From Mesorhizobium sp. WSM4306 (GTDB lineage Bacteria > Pseudomonadota > Alphaproteobacteria > Rhizobiales > Rhizobiaceae), in NCBI RefSeq assembly GCF_007003975.1, contig NZ_VFTC01000013.1, positions 106,378 through 170,377 on the forward strand: a DNA stretch of 64,000 nucleotides, read 5' to 3'. A model generated the notes under the pieces. The model searched no databases. It was not told where the DNA came from and worked only from the letters and a program-made list of their open reading frames with translations. Of this stretch, positions 55,343 through 63,802 are shown piece by piece. Position 1 is the first letter of the stretch. Every line of letters starts with the position of its first letter. The translations under genes were made by a program, and so were the position numbers.

Positions 55343-55597
55343 TCACGCGACCTTGCGGGGACCGCAGCCTTCGGCCTTGAGCACGCGGCTGGTCGATGCC
55401 GGATATTTCTTCAGCTTCTCTGTCGGCCGGATCGGCCTGGCCGAAAAATTGCCACCGCAGTTCGGGCAGACGCCACCCAGCACGTTCTCAACGCAGTCGG
55501 CGCAAAAAGTGCATTCGAAGGTGCAGATCAGCGCATCCATCGCTTCCGGCGGCAGGTCCTTGTCGCAGCATTCGCAGTTGGGCCTGAGTTCAAGCAT
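55343..55597 (-). CDS. DUF1272 small zinc-ribbon-like protein
   Basis: An 84-residue cytoplasmic protein with four cysteine pairs or CxxC units: LRPNCECCDKDLPPEA, CTFECTFCADC and GVCPNCGGNFSARPIRP. This is the DUF1272 pattern and suggests one or two bound zinc ions. Its tail is basic (KLKKYPASTSRVLKAEG). It is placed 10 bp after ureA and 28 bp before the hupE/ureJ-like gene, so it is part of the urease transcript. A role in metal handling is a guess from position. Confidence 0.85.
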   Translation of the reverse strand: MLELRPNCECCDKDLPPEAMDALICTFECTFCADCVENVLGGVCPNCGGNFSARPIRPTEKLKKYPASTSRVLKAEGCGPRKVA

Positions 55598-55607
55598 GTT
55601 TTCCTCT

Positions 55608-55910
55608 TCACCTGATCGGTTCGTGCACGGTGACCAGCTTGGTGCCGTCGGGAAAGGTCGCCTCGACCTGCACGTCGTGGATCATCTCGGCGATGCCTTC
55701 CATCACCTGCGCGCGGGTGATGACATGGGCGCCGGCCTCCATCAGTTCGGCGACCGGGCGGCCGTCGCGGGCGCCCTCGACGACGAAATCGGTGATCAGC
55801 GCGATTGCTTCGGGGTGATTGAGCTTGACGCCGCGTTCCAGCCGCTTGCGCGCCACGATCGCCGCCATGGCGATGAGCAGCTTGTCCTTTTCACGCGGCG
55901 TAAGGTTCAT
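55608..55910 (-). CDS. ureA: Urease gamma subunit
   Basis: The 100-residue small subunit of urease. It starts [20 protein letters not shown] and has [40 protein letters not shown] and ends [15 protein letters not shown], matching UreA throughout. It follows ureD by 30 bp on the same strand. It forms the trimer of trimers with UreB and UreC. Confidence 0.98.
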   Translation of the reverse strand: MNLTPREKDKLLIAMAAIVARKRLERGVKLNHPEAIALITDFVVEGARDGRPVAELMEAGAHVITRAQVMEGIAEMIHDVQVEATFPDGTKLVTVHEPIR

Positions 55911-55940
55911 GCGCTTTCCTGGATTTGGCCTGGATTTGGT

Positions 55941-56783
55941 TCAGAGTGACCATAATTTGGGCAGACCGGCCCGCCCGTTGAGCAGTTCGACGAGCGGAAC
56001 CAGCCGCTTGCGCAGCTGGTAACCGTCCTCGGCAAACAGCCTCGCAAGAAGCTTGCCAGATTGTTGCACGCTCCAGGCGCTGGCATCGCCATTCGTGCCG
56101 ATGATGTCGCGGGCCGACTCGAGCAAGGCTTCGGCCTGCGGTGAAACCATTAGCAGCGTCGCCACGGCAATGGCGCCGCCGGCAACCGCCGGGCGGCGAA
56201 GGGCGGCTGCAATCGCAGGTCCGATGCGGAAATCCTCGGCATGAATGAGCGCACCGTCCTGGCGGACCCGCCAACGGTCGTGGAAATGGCCGTGCGCGGC
56301 CTGTTCGCCCATGGCCAGGCGGCCAAAGACGGTGGCCTCGAGCAGCAATGCCTCGGCGCCTGCTTCAAGCTCGACGTCGAGGGTGCGGGCAAAGGCCGAG
56401 CGGTCGAAGACGATGGTTTCCTGCGGCAGCCAGGCAATACGGCCATCCGCGCCGACGCTGAGCTTTACCCGCACTTCGGCACGGTCGCCTTCGGCGCGAT
56501 AGATCTTTTCGCAAGCCTGGGTGGTTATGGAAGCGGAGGCACCTGGCCCGATATCGATCTCCCAGCCAAGCCGATCGCCGCCGGTCAGCCCGCCCGCGGT
56601 GTTGATGAGCACGGCTTCGAGCGGATCGGCCGCGACCGCCGGCATGCGGATCTTGGCCGATCCATCCTGATAGAGGCGCGACAGCCTGGTGCGGCCGGCG
56701 CTGACGCCGCATGCAAGCCGGGCCGCACCAGCGACGCGCTGGGCCGGCAGCACCGGGGTCAAGCCATGTTGCAACGTATCCAT
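55941..56783 (-). CDS. ureD: Urease accessory protein UreD (UreH)
   Basis: A 280-residue scaffold that binds apo-urease and recruits UreF and UreG for nickel delivery. It contains RTRLSRLYQDGSAKIRMPA, EAVLINTAGGLTGGDRLGWE with the conserved TxGGxxxGD, ITTQACEKIYRA and AWLPQETIVFDRSAFARTLD. ATG 56783 follows GTTGGGGCG; an ATG six codons earlier is also possible. It is the first gene of the urease cluster; its promoter must lie in 56784-56997, shared with the divergent NodF-like gene. Confidence 0.95.
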   Translation of the reverse strand: MDTLQHGLTPVLPAQRVAGAARLACGVSAGRTRLSRLYQDGSAKIRMPAVAADPLEAVLINTAGGLTGGDRLGWEIDIGPGASASITTQACEKIYRAEGDRAEVRVKLSVGADGRIAWLPQETIVFDRSAFARTLDVELEAGAEALLLEATVFGRLAMGEQAAHGHFHDRWRVRQDGALIHAEDFRIGPAIAAALRRPAVAGGAIAVATLLMVSPQAEALLESARDIIGTNGDASAWSVQQSGKLLARLFAEDGYQLRKRLVPLVELLNGRAGLPKLWSL

Positions 56784-56842
56784 CGCCCCAACGTTAAGCA
56801 CTCCGGCTGCTTTGTCGATATGTAGCTTGTTGATATAGCTTG

Positions 56843-56871
56843 TTGCTTGACAGCGTTTCCGTTTCTATAGA
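56843..56871 (+). promoter_or_regulatory. Candidate promoter for the NodF/NodE-like pair
   Basis: TTGCTT and TATAGA are separated by exactly 17 bases, 126 bases upstream of the NodF-like start. The overlapping TTGACA is spaced only 14 bases from TATAGA and so fits less well. I looked through 56784-56997 for a nod-box-like arrangement and saw none. Confidence 0.35.
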
Positions 56872-56997
56872 GGGAGCCTCTTTGGAACGGTCATGCCGCG
56901 CCTGGCGGGGTTTTGAAGGCGACGGCGATTTTCAGTCCAGGCAACAGGGCGCCAACCAATCGGCACCGTGAAATGATAAAATTGGGGAAGGAAACGA

Positions 56998-57252
56998 ATG
57001 GCTGACGAGCTGGCAACGGAAATCATCGCCAAGATCAAGGCACATGCAGAGCCCGGCGGCGAAGAGATCACCACCAATACGGAATTGACCGCGCTTGGCA
57101 TCCATTCCCTGGAACTGACCGAGATCATCTTCGATCTCGAGGAGCAGTACGGCATCGAGATCGAGATGAACACGGTCGATGCCTGGAGCAATCTGAAGAA
57201 TGTCGGCGACATGGTCGAGGCTGTTCGCGCGCTGATCGCGAAGAAAGCCTGA
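56998..57252 (+). CDS. NodF-like acyl carrier protein
   Basis: An 84-residue acidic carrier protein. GEEITTNTELTALGIHSLEL holds the Ser (residue 37) that should carry phosphopantetheine. The part EEQYGIEIEMNTVDAWSNLK and NVGDMVEAVRALI closely follows rhizobial NodF rather than housekeeping AcpP. The residue before Ser37 is His36, whereas carriers nearly always have Asp there (DSL). GGGGAAGGAAACG precedes the ATG. It is directly followed, with no gap, by a NodE-like ketosynthase gene, so the pair likely makes a special acyl chain. The destination of that chain is unknown; no nod genes are in the window. Confidence 0.88.
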   Translation: MADELATEIIAKIKAHAEPGGEEITTNTELTALGIHSLELTEIIFDLEEQYGIEIEMNTVDAWSNLKNVGDMVEAVRALIAKKA

Positions 57253-58461
57253 ATGCACAAGCGCGTCGTCATTACCGGCATAGGCGGCATATGCGGCCTC
57301 GGCACCAATGCGCCCGCGATCTGGAACGAGATGCGCGCCGGACGTTCCGCCATCGGCCAGATCGACAATCCGCTGCTGCATGATTTGAAGACCAAGGTCG
57401 GCTGCGAAATCAAGGCGATGCCCGACCATGGCATCGGCCACAGGCAGACGGTGTCGATGGACCGCTTCAGCCTGCTGGCGGCGATTGCCGCGCGCGAGGC
57501 CATGCAGCAAGCGGGGCTCACCACTGACGAGGCCACCACCAGGCGGATGGGCACGGTTGTCGGCGTCGGCGTCTGCGGCTGGGAGGCGATCGAGGAAAAT
57601 TATCGCGCCATCCTGATCGACGGAAAGAACCGGGCAGGCATCTTCACCGTGCCGAAAGTGATGCCAAGCGCCGCGGCCGGCCAGGTCAGCATGGTGCTTG
57701 GCCTGCGCGGCCCGGTGTTCGGCGTCACCTCGGCCTGCTCGTCCTCCAATCACGCCTTTGCCTCGGCGGTCGACCAGATCCGGCTGGGCCGCGCCGACGT
57801 CATGGTCGCCGGCGGCACCGATGCGCCGCTGGTCTGGGGCATTCTGAAGGGCTGGGAAGCGCTGCGGGTGCTGGCGCCCGACACTTGCCGGCCGTTCTCG
57901 GCCGACCGCCAGGGCCTGTCGCTGGGCGAAGGCGCCGGCATGGCGGTGCTGGAAACCTACGAACACGCCATGGCGCGCGGCGCCGACATTCTGGCCGAGA
58001 TTGCCGGCGCCGGGCTTTCCGCCGATGCCTCCGACATCGTCGCGCCGACCGTCGAGGGTCCGACGACGGCGATGCAGGCCTGTCTTGCCGAGGCCGGGCT
58101 TAACCCCGAGGACGTCGACTATCTCAACGCCCACGGCACCGGCACCAAAGCCAACGACCAGATCGAGACGGCGGCGATCAAGCGCGTGTTCGGCGACCAC
58201 GCCTACAAGCTCTCGGTGTCGTCGACCAAGTCCATGCATGCCCATTGCCTCGGCGCCTCGGGCGGCCTGGAGATGATCGCCTGCGTGATGGCGATCCGCG
58301 AAGGCATCGTGCCGCCGACGGCCAATTTCCGGCAGGCCGACCCCGATTGCGATCTCGACGTCACGCCCAATGTGGCGCGCGAGCGCAAGGTGCGGGCGGC
58401 GATCAGCAACGGTTTTGCCTTTGGCGGCACCAATGCCGTGGTGGCGTTCAAGGCGGTCTGA
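57253..58461 (+). CDS. NodE-like beta-ketoacyl-ACP synthase
   Basis: A 402-residue condensing enzyme of the FabF type. Catalytic residues are Cys162 in [13 protein letters not shown], His294 in [12 protein letters not shown] and His331 in [15 protein letters not shown]. The start ([20 protein letters not shown]), the block [20 protein letters not shown] and the end [20 protein letters not shown] resemble NodE more than FabF, as far as I can recall those sequences. It elongates acyl chains on the adjacent carrier protein. NodE in symbiotic rhizobia makes polyunsaturated acyl chains for Nod factors. This copy lies next to urease genes with no visible nod box, so another lipid product is possible. 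Confidence 0.9.
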   Translation: MHKRVVITGIGGICGLGTNAPAIWNEMRAGRSAIGQIDNPLLHDLKTKVGCEIKAMPDHGIGHRQTVSMDRFSLLAAIAAREAMQQAGLTTDEATTRRMGTVVGVGVCGWEAIEENYRAILIDGKNRAGIFTVPKVMPSAAAGQVSMVLGLRGPVFGVTSACSSSNHAFASAVDQIRLGRADVMVAGGTDAPLVWGILKGWEALRVLAPDTCRPFSADRQGLSLGEGAGMAVLETYEHAMARGADILAEIAGAGLSADASDIVAPTVEGPTTAMQACLAEAGLNPEDVDYLNAHGTGTKANDQIETAAIKRVFGDHAYKLSVSSTKSMHAHCLGASGGLEMIACVMAIREGIVPPTANFRQADPDCDLDVTPNVARERKVRAAISNGFAFGGTNAVVAFKAV

Positions 58462-58601
58462 CGGCAAACGGCTGACCCTTGACCGCTGGTAAACACGGTG
58501 TGTGCACCGCCGGCCGGTTGATCGGCAAACACGTGGCGGATAATCCTTCGCAACCCGCCGAACGGCGCGACGCCAGCGCCAAATTCCCGACCGGAGCTTC
58601 G

Positions 58602-59306
58602 ATGACCGACCTGTCCGCTTTTCCGATCACCAAGCGTTGGCCGGCCAGCCATCCCGACCGCCTGCAGCTCTATTCGGCGACGACGCCGAACGGCGTGAAA
58701 GTGTCGATCGCGTTGGAAGAACTCGGCCTGCCCTACGAGGCGCATCTGGTCGACATCGGCAAGGACCAGAGCTGGACGCCGGAATTCCTGGCGCTGAACC
58801 CGAACGGCAAGATACCGGCCATCATCGATCCCGATGGCCCGGGCGGCAAGCCGTTCGGCCTGTTCGAATCGGGCGCCATCCTGCTCTATCTCACCGACAA
58901 GACCGGCAAGCTGATCCCGGCCGACCCGGCGCGGCGCTACGAAACCATCCAGTGGGTGTTCTTCCAGATGGCGGCGATCGGGCCGATCTTCGGACAGGTC
59001 GGCTTTTTCAACAAATTCGCCGGACGCGAGATCGCCGACAAGCGACCGCTGGATCGCTACCGCAACGAGTCGCGGCGGCTGATCGGCGTGATGGAGACAA
59101 GGCTGAAGGGCCGAAAGTGGATCATGGATGACGATTTCACCATCGCCGACATTTCGATGCTGGGCTGGGTGCGCAATCTGATCGGCTTCTACGAGGCGCG
59201 GGACCTCGTCGGCTTCGACGATTTCCCCACCGTCGCGGCATGGCTGGAACGCGGCTTGGCGAGGCCGGCCGTACAACGCGGCCTCACCATCCCCGCCAAG
59301 GCCTGA
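58602..59306 (+). CDS. Glutathione S-transferase, YghU/YfcG-like
   Basis: A 234-residue protein. The N-domain has LYSATTPNGVKVSIALEELG with the Thr/Asn glutathione contacts of the Nu class, then LNPNGKIPAIIDPDGPGGKP and LFESGAILLYLTDKTGKLIP. The C-domain has QVGFFNKFAGREIADKRPLD and FTIADISMLGWVRNLIGFY. Nu-class GSTs act as disulfide-bond reductases and peroxidases. ATG 58602 follows CCGGAGC. It is 140 bp after the ketosynthase gene in the same direction, but a functional link is not evident. Confidence 0.91.
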   Translation: MTDLSAFPITKRWPASHPDRLQLYSATTPNGVKVSIALEELGLPYEAHLVDIGKDQSWTPEFLALNPNGKIPAIIDPDGPGGKPFGLFESGAILLYLTDKTGKLIPADPARRYETIQWVFFQMAAIGPIFGQVGFFNKFAGREIADKRPLDRYRNESRRLIGVMETRLKGRKWIMDDDFTIADISMLGWVRNLIGFYEARDLVGFDDFPTVAAWLERGLARPAVQRGLTIPAKA

Positions 59307-59313
59307 TGATCAA

Positions 59314-59331
59314 AGCCGCTTGAAAGCGGCT
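59314..59331. terminator. Hairpin after the YghU/YfcG-like gene
   Basis: AGCCGCTT-GA-AAGCGGCT, a perfect 8-bp stem 7 bases after the stop codon, followed by a short CTCTTTT at 59337-59343. This is the best rho-independent-like terminator in the window. A family B repeat begins just after. Confidence 0.6.
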
Positions 59332-59348
59332 CCGACCTCTTTTGCTTG

Positions 59349-59396
59349 ACGCAATTCCGGACGGAAACCGCTTCACACTTTTCCTGGAATTGCTCT
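59349..59396. repeat. Dispersed intergenic repeat (family B)
   Basis: Begins ACGCAATTCCGGACGGAAAC and ends TGGAATTGCTCT, one base shorter than the consensus in the A-run. It touches the stop codon of the basic protein gene (59395-59397), a position also seen at 21145. Confidence 0.8.
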
Positions 59397-59745
59397 ACTT
59401 TGCCTTGGCTTTGCCCTTGGAACCGCCTCTGCCGATCACAGACGAGGCGAGCGAGGCCGCGCCCCTGGCGGTGGCGACAACCGCGCCGGCGGCAACGTTG
59501 GCTACATTGCGCATGGTGCCCACCGAGCTGCCGCTGGCTGCCGGCTTCTTGGCCTTGGCAGGCTTTGCCGCCGCCTTGGCCGCTACGCCCGGCACCACCT
59601 TCTTCGGCGCCGCCTTGCCGAAAGCCGGCTTTACATCCTTGGAACGCGCCGCAATCGCCGGGCCGGCGCCTGCTTTTGCCTGGGTGGCTTTTGCCGGCGT
59701 TGCCCTGGACTTGGCGGCTGCGGGTTTTCTTGCCTTGGTTGCCAT
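59395..59745 (-). CDS. Histone H1-like Lys/Ala/Pro-rich basic protein
   Basis: A 116-residue very basic protein: ATKARKPAAAKSRATPAKAT at the start and many AK, PAK and KAK units through residue 75. A more hydrophobic helix (VANVAAGAVVATARGAASLA) and a GRGGSKGKAKAK end follow. The composition is that of bacterial histone H1-like nucleoid proteins, e.g. AlgP or HctB types. GAGGGATT lies upstream of ATG 59745; the 35-codon longer frame is less likely. DNA binding is inferred from charge only. The hydrophobic segment is unusual for a pure DNA-binding tail. Confidence 0.75.
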   Translation of the reverse strand: MATKARKPAAAKSRATPAKATQAKAGAGPAIAARSKDVKPAFGKAAPKKVVPGVAAKAAAKPAKAKKPAASGSSVGTMRNVANVAAGAVVATARGAASLASSVIGRGGSKGKAKAK

Positions 59746-59830
59746 CGGACGAAATCCCTCTGTGGCAGAATTGCCTCGTCCGCGATAACGACCTGAAAGT
59801 CTTAAGGTTCCCGTTCGGAAATCCTGAGAA

Positions 59831-60451
59831 TTAAGCGGGATCGCCCACAACCAGGTCGGCGGACCTACGTCGGCCTAGCACGCGGTCGATATTGGGCATG
59901 TCGTTGGAAGCGATCCAGGCGCGGGCGTCTTCGTCGGAACGGCCATGCTCGTGCCAGCGCTCCAGCAGGCGGCGCTCGAGTTCGGCGCGCGGCACATCGA
60001 CAAAGATGGTGAAGTCGAACAGCGGCGCCAGCCGCGACCACGGCTCCTCGTCGAGCAGCAGGTAATTGCCCTCGACCAGGATGAATTTGGCCTCGGCGGC
60101 AACGATGGACGCCGCGGCGCGCGACAATTCCATGTTGCGGTCGAACACCGGAATGGCGATGTCGGGCTCGCCCGAACGAATGCGCTTCAACAGCGTCTCA
60201 AAACCGGCGAAATCGAAGGTTTCGGGCGCGCCTTTTCTTGGCCGCAGACCGCGCTGGTCGAGCACGATGTCATCATAGTGAAACCCGTCCATCGGCACGA
60301 CTTCCGAAGCGCCTTCCGGCAACAGATCATGCAGGCCGGCCGACAGCGTCGACTTGCCGGCGCCGGGCGGGCCGGCAATGGCGACGATGAAGCGCTTCGC
60401 CTTGCCGGCGCGCTTGAAGATGGTGGCGGCGAGATGGGCGATTTCGGACAT
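59831..60451 (-). CDS. P-loop kinase of the uridine kinase/FrcK type
   Basis: A 206-residue cytoplasmic kinase. The P-loop is AIAGPPGAGKSTLSAGL (near residue 25). The substrate-binding region is VVPMDGFHYDDIVLDQRGLR with PRKGAPETFDF, typical of the phosphoribulokinase/uridine kinase superfamily. FILVEGNYLLLDEEPWSRL and FVDVPRAELERRLLERW follow. Rhizobial relatives are annotated FrcK, a kinase near fructose transport genes, but no fructose transporter is near here, so the substrate is open. It lies downstream of and on the same strand as the aldose-epimerase-fold gene. Confidence 0.85.
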   Translation of the reverse strand: MSEIAHLAATIFKRAGKAKRFIVAIAGPPGAGKSTLSAGLHDLLPEGASEVVPMDGFHYDDIVLDQRGLRPRKGAPETFDFAGFETLLKRIRSGEPDIAIPVFDRNMELSRAAASIVAAEAKFILVEGNYLLLDEEPWSRLAPLFDFTIFVDVPRAELERRLLERWHEHGRSDEDARAWIASNDMPNIDRVLGRRRSADLVVGDPA

Positions 60452-60540
60452 GAGAGCCTTTTGGCAGCCGGATGGTTCCAGCCCGCATCTTGGCTGCTGT
60501 TGGCGGAAATTTCAAACCCTGAACTTGCGATGCCGGAAGG

Positions 60541-61632
60541 CTATGCTGACTTGCCGATGCGCAGGAAATCGCTGTCGAAAGCGACGTCGCGGGTCGAACC
60601 GTCGGCTGCAGTCACGCGCATATGCCCATCGGCCGTCGCGATATCGCGCGGCGGCTCGCCGCCTGCCTGCCGCAGCGCGCCGATGACATGGCGGAAGGAG
60701 ACTTCGCCGCCGAGCGCAAAGGCGGTAGCCACGCCTTCGCGCTTCAGCCAGTTGTCGCCGATGGAGGCGGCATGGCCGACGGCGGCGCGGCCATCCTCGA
60801 TGCCGAGCACGCCGCGATGGCGGCCGCTCCATGGCGCGTAGTCGCGGCCGCCATTGCTGAACCACAGCATGGTGACCGGCAATTCGGCCGGGTTCTTCAG
60901 CACCAGCACCAGATCCTGCTCGGCCCGGCGCGCCAGCGCCGTCCAGCCCGGGCCGCCATGATCGGCCTCGACCATGGTGATGAAATCCTCGCGCTGATCC
61001 TCCATGCGGTAGTCTGTGAGATCGAGCGTGCCGCCGCCGGCGGCCGGAAAGCGCGTCAGATCGGCCGAGCGCGCGGGATAGGCAAGCTTGAAGCGGCCGC
61101 GGGCCGGATCGGGCTCTAACGGTGTGTCCAGCGTCGCGGCAAAGCGCTTGGGTGAAAAGGCCAGCCGGCCGCCGTCGCGCATTGCCGTCATCGGATGGTG
61201 AGCGGCGGAAACGGCACCCGAGCCGCCGGAAAAGACATGTTCCTGGTAGAGGAACGGATGGCCATCGCGCAGGGTGAAAATCTTGTCGACCGTGGCGCCC
61301 ATCACCGTGCGGCGCAAGCGGAAGACCGCCCGCCAGCCGTCTGATGTCGCCTCATTGGAGACGACATCCCAGCCGCTGTTGGCAGGCCAGCCATGCAGCG
61401 GCGCGGCCTCGATATCGCTCGCCGAAAACGGCGCGCACAGGAAATCGCCGGACAGCCGCACCGTGCCCTCGGGCAGGTCCGGCGGCAGCGTCTCGCCGGC
61501 ATCAACCCAGGGCGCGCGGTGCAGTGCTTTCAGCTGGCGGCCATCGCTGTCGACGGTCATGTCCGCGATATGGCCGACGGTAAGGTCGACCGTGACCGAG
61601 ATGCCTTTTGCCTTGATCGTGACCGTATCCAT
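60541..61632 (-). CDS. Galactose mutarotase-fold (aldose 1-epimerase-like) protein, uncertain substrate
   Basis: A 363-residue protein dominated by beta strands: ISVTVDLTVGHIADMTVDSD, VFRLRRTVMGATVDKIFTLR, FLYQEHVFSGGSGAVSAAHH with MTAMRDGG, and LVLVLKNPAELPVTMLWFSN. The order matches the mutarotase-like superfamily, with AHHPM as a possible catalytic His. Start ATG 61632 gives MDTVTIKAKGISV; the 27-codon longer frame is Cys/Arg-rich noise. It could interconvert sugar anomers for the neighbouring kinase. The classical epimerase signature is not clear enough to be sure. Confidence 0.7.
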   Translation of the reverse strand: MDTVTIKAKGISVTVDLTVGHIADMTVDSDGRQLKALHRAPWVDAGETLPPDLPEGTVRLSGDFLCAPFSASDIEAAPLHGWPANSGWDVVSNEATSDGWRAVFRLRRTVMGATVDKIFTLRDGHPFLYQEHVFSGGSGAVSAAHHPMTAMRDGGRLAFSPKRFAATLDTPLEPDPARGRFKLAYPARSADLTRFPAAGGGTLDLTDYRMEDQREDFITMVEADHGGPGWTALARRAEQDLVLVLKNPAELPVTMLWFSNGGRDYAPWSGRHRGVLGIEDGRAAVGHAASIGDNWLKREGVATAFALGGEVSFRHVIGALRQAGGEPPRDIATADGHMRVTAADGSTRDVAFDSDFLRIGKSA

Positions 61633-61763
61633 CCGTGCACCTGCTGATTCTGATGGCAGCGAACAGACCCGCTCCGCGCAGCTCGCGCAAGCGCAGCTTC
61701 CGGCATTTTGCATCAGACCAGTTCGCTGCCCATCATCGAAGGTGGCTAACTTATCGAAGGTCA

Positions 61764-61943
61764 GCGCCGCCCCTCACCTGCCTGCCGGCATCCTCTCCCC
61801 GTATAGTGACGGGGAGAGGGCGCTTGCGTCGCGACTTTCGCCAATCACCAGCGCTGCAAGAAGGGCGCCGGCGTTGCGGCCAGCCCCTTTCTCCCCGTCA
61901 CTATACGGGGAGAAATGCCCGGCAGGGCAATGAGGGGCGGCGC
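61764..61943. repeat. Inverted pair of palindromic repeats (family C, BIME-like)
   Basis: One unit (61764-61820) has GCGCCGCCCCTCA and CCCCGTATAGTGACGGGGAG; its mirror (61888-61943) has CTCCCCGTCACTATACGGGG and TGAGGGGCGGCGC. The two are inverted with respect to each other around about 70 bases. Same design as 46321-46478. It occupies the spacer between the epimerase-like gene and the large coiled-coil gene. Confidence 0.8.
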
Positions 61944-61990
61944 AAACGGTCGGAACGGCAAGGCATATAGACCAAGACCGGCCCCGCCCC

Positions 61991-63802
61991 CTACTGCCGC
62001 TTGTATTCCCGCACCGGCGACTTGGTGCCGTCGGTGTAGGTGACCTGCACCGCCATCGAGGTCACGCTGTCGGCGACCTTGAAGTAGGGCTGGTAGTCGT
62101 AGGGGATGGCGTAGGGATCCTTCTTGTCGCAAGGCGGCAGCTTGATCTCCTTGTCGAGCGCGGTGCCGTTCAGGCTGTAGCGCACCTCCTTGATGCCGCA
62201 ACGGAACGACAGCATCTGGGAGAAGTAGACCAGGCCATGATTGCCGCTGGCATCGAAGGCGATCCACGACGTCCAGAACTGGTCGAGGATCTGCTTGTTG
62301 CCCTGCTGGAGGGCGGCTTCCGGATCGAAACTTATGTTGAACGGCCCGGTCTCGCGGCCCCTGAGATCGAGATATTTTACCCCGATGACGGTTGCCGTGG
62401 TGCTGTCGGGCAATTCGAAGCTTGGATTGGGCATCGGCTTGCCGGTGCGCTGGTCGTTCATCGCCATCAGCCCGGTATCGGTGAACGGACCGGACTCGCC
62501 CAGGCGCCAGGAAATGCCGGTTGCCGCCTCGGGCAGCGAGATGGAGATCGTCCAGCCGGCATTGGAGCGCATCGGCGTCAGCGACGGGGCAAAGCGGGCG
62601 GGGTCGAGCACGTCGCCAAGGGCCGTTAGCCGGCTGCGGCTATGGTCGAGCCAGTCGGCAAGTTCTCGCTGGTCGACGAAATATTTGAGCAGCCCGCCAT
62701 CCTTTTCGTAGGAGACGAATTTGGTCAGCGCGGTCGCCTCGCTGCGCTTGTCGGACAGCGACTGGGCGCCGAGGCGGTCCTCGGAAAACTCCTGCGCCAG
62801 CAGATAATAGGCCGGCGCGAAATCCGGATTGGCCGCGATGAAGGCGTTGAGCTTGTCGGGGCGCTGGGTGTCGTCGAACTGCATGACATGGACCAGCTTG
62901 ATCGACAGTGCCTTGGCCTTGTCGGCAAGCTGGCCGAACACTTCGCGCGCACCGGCCTTGCCGTCCTGCACGCGCAACAGCGTGGCAAAGCGGGTGTAGG
63001 GGTCAACGGCGTCGACATCGAAGCCGGCAAAGGCCAGATAGGAGCGGCGGGCATTCAGCATATCGCCCGAAAGTTCGTAGACGCGGGCATTGTGGTAGAA
63101 TTCGTCCGGCCGCTTCGGCTCGGCGATCGCTCCGCCTTGCGCGGCCAGCGCGGCAAAGCCCTTGGCGATGGTGTCGATGGAGGCGGCGATCTGCTCGGTG
63201 GTCGCCTGCAGCTTGTCGGCCTGCTCGGCCTGTTTCTGCTGGCCGGCGGCGAGCGTTTCGGTGGTCTGCTTGACCTGATCGACGGTCTTTTGCGTCTGCG
63301 CGCCCTGCTCGGTCTGCTGCTGCTGGTTGGAGGCGATCTCCTCGGTCTTTTTCGCCACCGCATCGGTCGATTGCTTGACCTGGTCGACGGTCTGCTGCGT
63401 CTCGGTCACCGTCTGCTCGATTTTGGCCACCCTGGCCGAGACGATGCCCAGCTGCTGCTGCAGCTGCGCGATGGCCGGCACCAGGCCGGCGATTATCCCG
63501 TTCTGCGAATTGGTCTGCTGTTGCAGGCCGTAGACCCCGCCGGCGACGGCGGCAGCGCTGGTGGCGAAGATCAGCGCCGGCAGCGCCTTGGGGGCGAGCA
63601 CCAGCCTGAGCACGATGGCGATGGCGATGATGGCGGCGGCAACCGAGGCGACCAGCGCGATATAGGCGGCGAAGGGCGCCAGCGGATTGAGAATGTCGGA
63701 AGCAGCACCACCGATGAAGGCGACGCTGCCGGCCCATTTGCCGGTGCGGCTGAGCGAAGCCCTGATAAGAGATGGCGCGGCCGCGCCGATGTCACCGGTC
63801 AT
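61991..63802 (-). CDS. Large membrane-anchored coiled-coil protein, unknown function
   Basis: A 603-residue protein. ATG 63802 follows GGGGGA at 7 bases. Residues about 35-100 carry two or three hydrophobic helices (YIALVASVAAAIIAIAIVLR, LPALIFATSAAAVAGGVYGL). Residues 100-225 form a Gln-rich coiled coil with heptad-like VDQVKQSTDAVAKKTEEIAS and a repeat of TVDQVKQTTETLAAGQQKQA. A helical TPR-like region (YHNARVYELSGDMLNARRSY) comes next, then a beta-rich C-terminal domain with YLDLRGRETGPFNISFDPEA. It resembles no family I can name. The topology suggests a periplasmic or cytoplasmic stalk with a sensing or binding head. Confidence 0.8.
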   Translation of the reverse strand: MTGDIGAAAPSLIRASLSRTGKWAGSVAFIGGAASDILNPLAPFAAYIALVASVAAAIIAIAIVLRLVLAPKALPALIFATSAAAVAGGVYGLQQQTNSQNGIIAGLVPAIAQLQQQLGIVSARVAKIEQTVTETQQTVDQVKQSTDAVAKKTEEIASNQQQQTEQGAQTQKTVDQVKQTTETLAAGQQKQAEQADKLQATTEQIAASIDTIAKGFAALAAQGGAIAEPKRPDEFYHNARVYELSGDMLNARRSYLAFAGFDVDAVDPYTRFATLLRVQDGKAGAREVFGQLADKAKALSIKLVHVMQFDDTQRPDKLNAFIAANPDFAPAYYLLAQEFSEDRLGAQSLSDKRSEATALTKFVSYEKDGGLLKYFVDQRELADWLDHSRSRLTALGDVLDPARFAPSLTPMRSNAGWTISISLPEAATGISWRLGESGPFTDTGLMAMNDQRTGKPMPNPSFELPDSTTATVIGVKYLDLRGRETGPFNISFDPEAALQQGNKQILDQFWTSWIAFDASGNHGLVYFSQMLSFRCGIKEVRYSLNGTALDKEIKLPPCDKKDPYAIPYDYQPYFKVADSVTSMAVQVTYTDGTKSPVREYKRQ

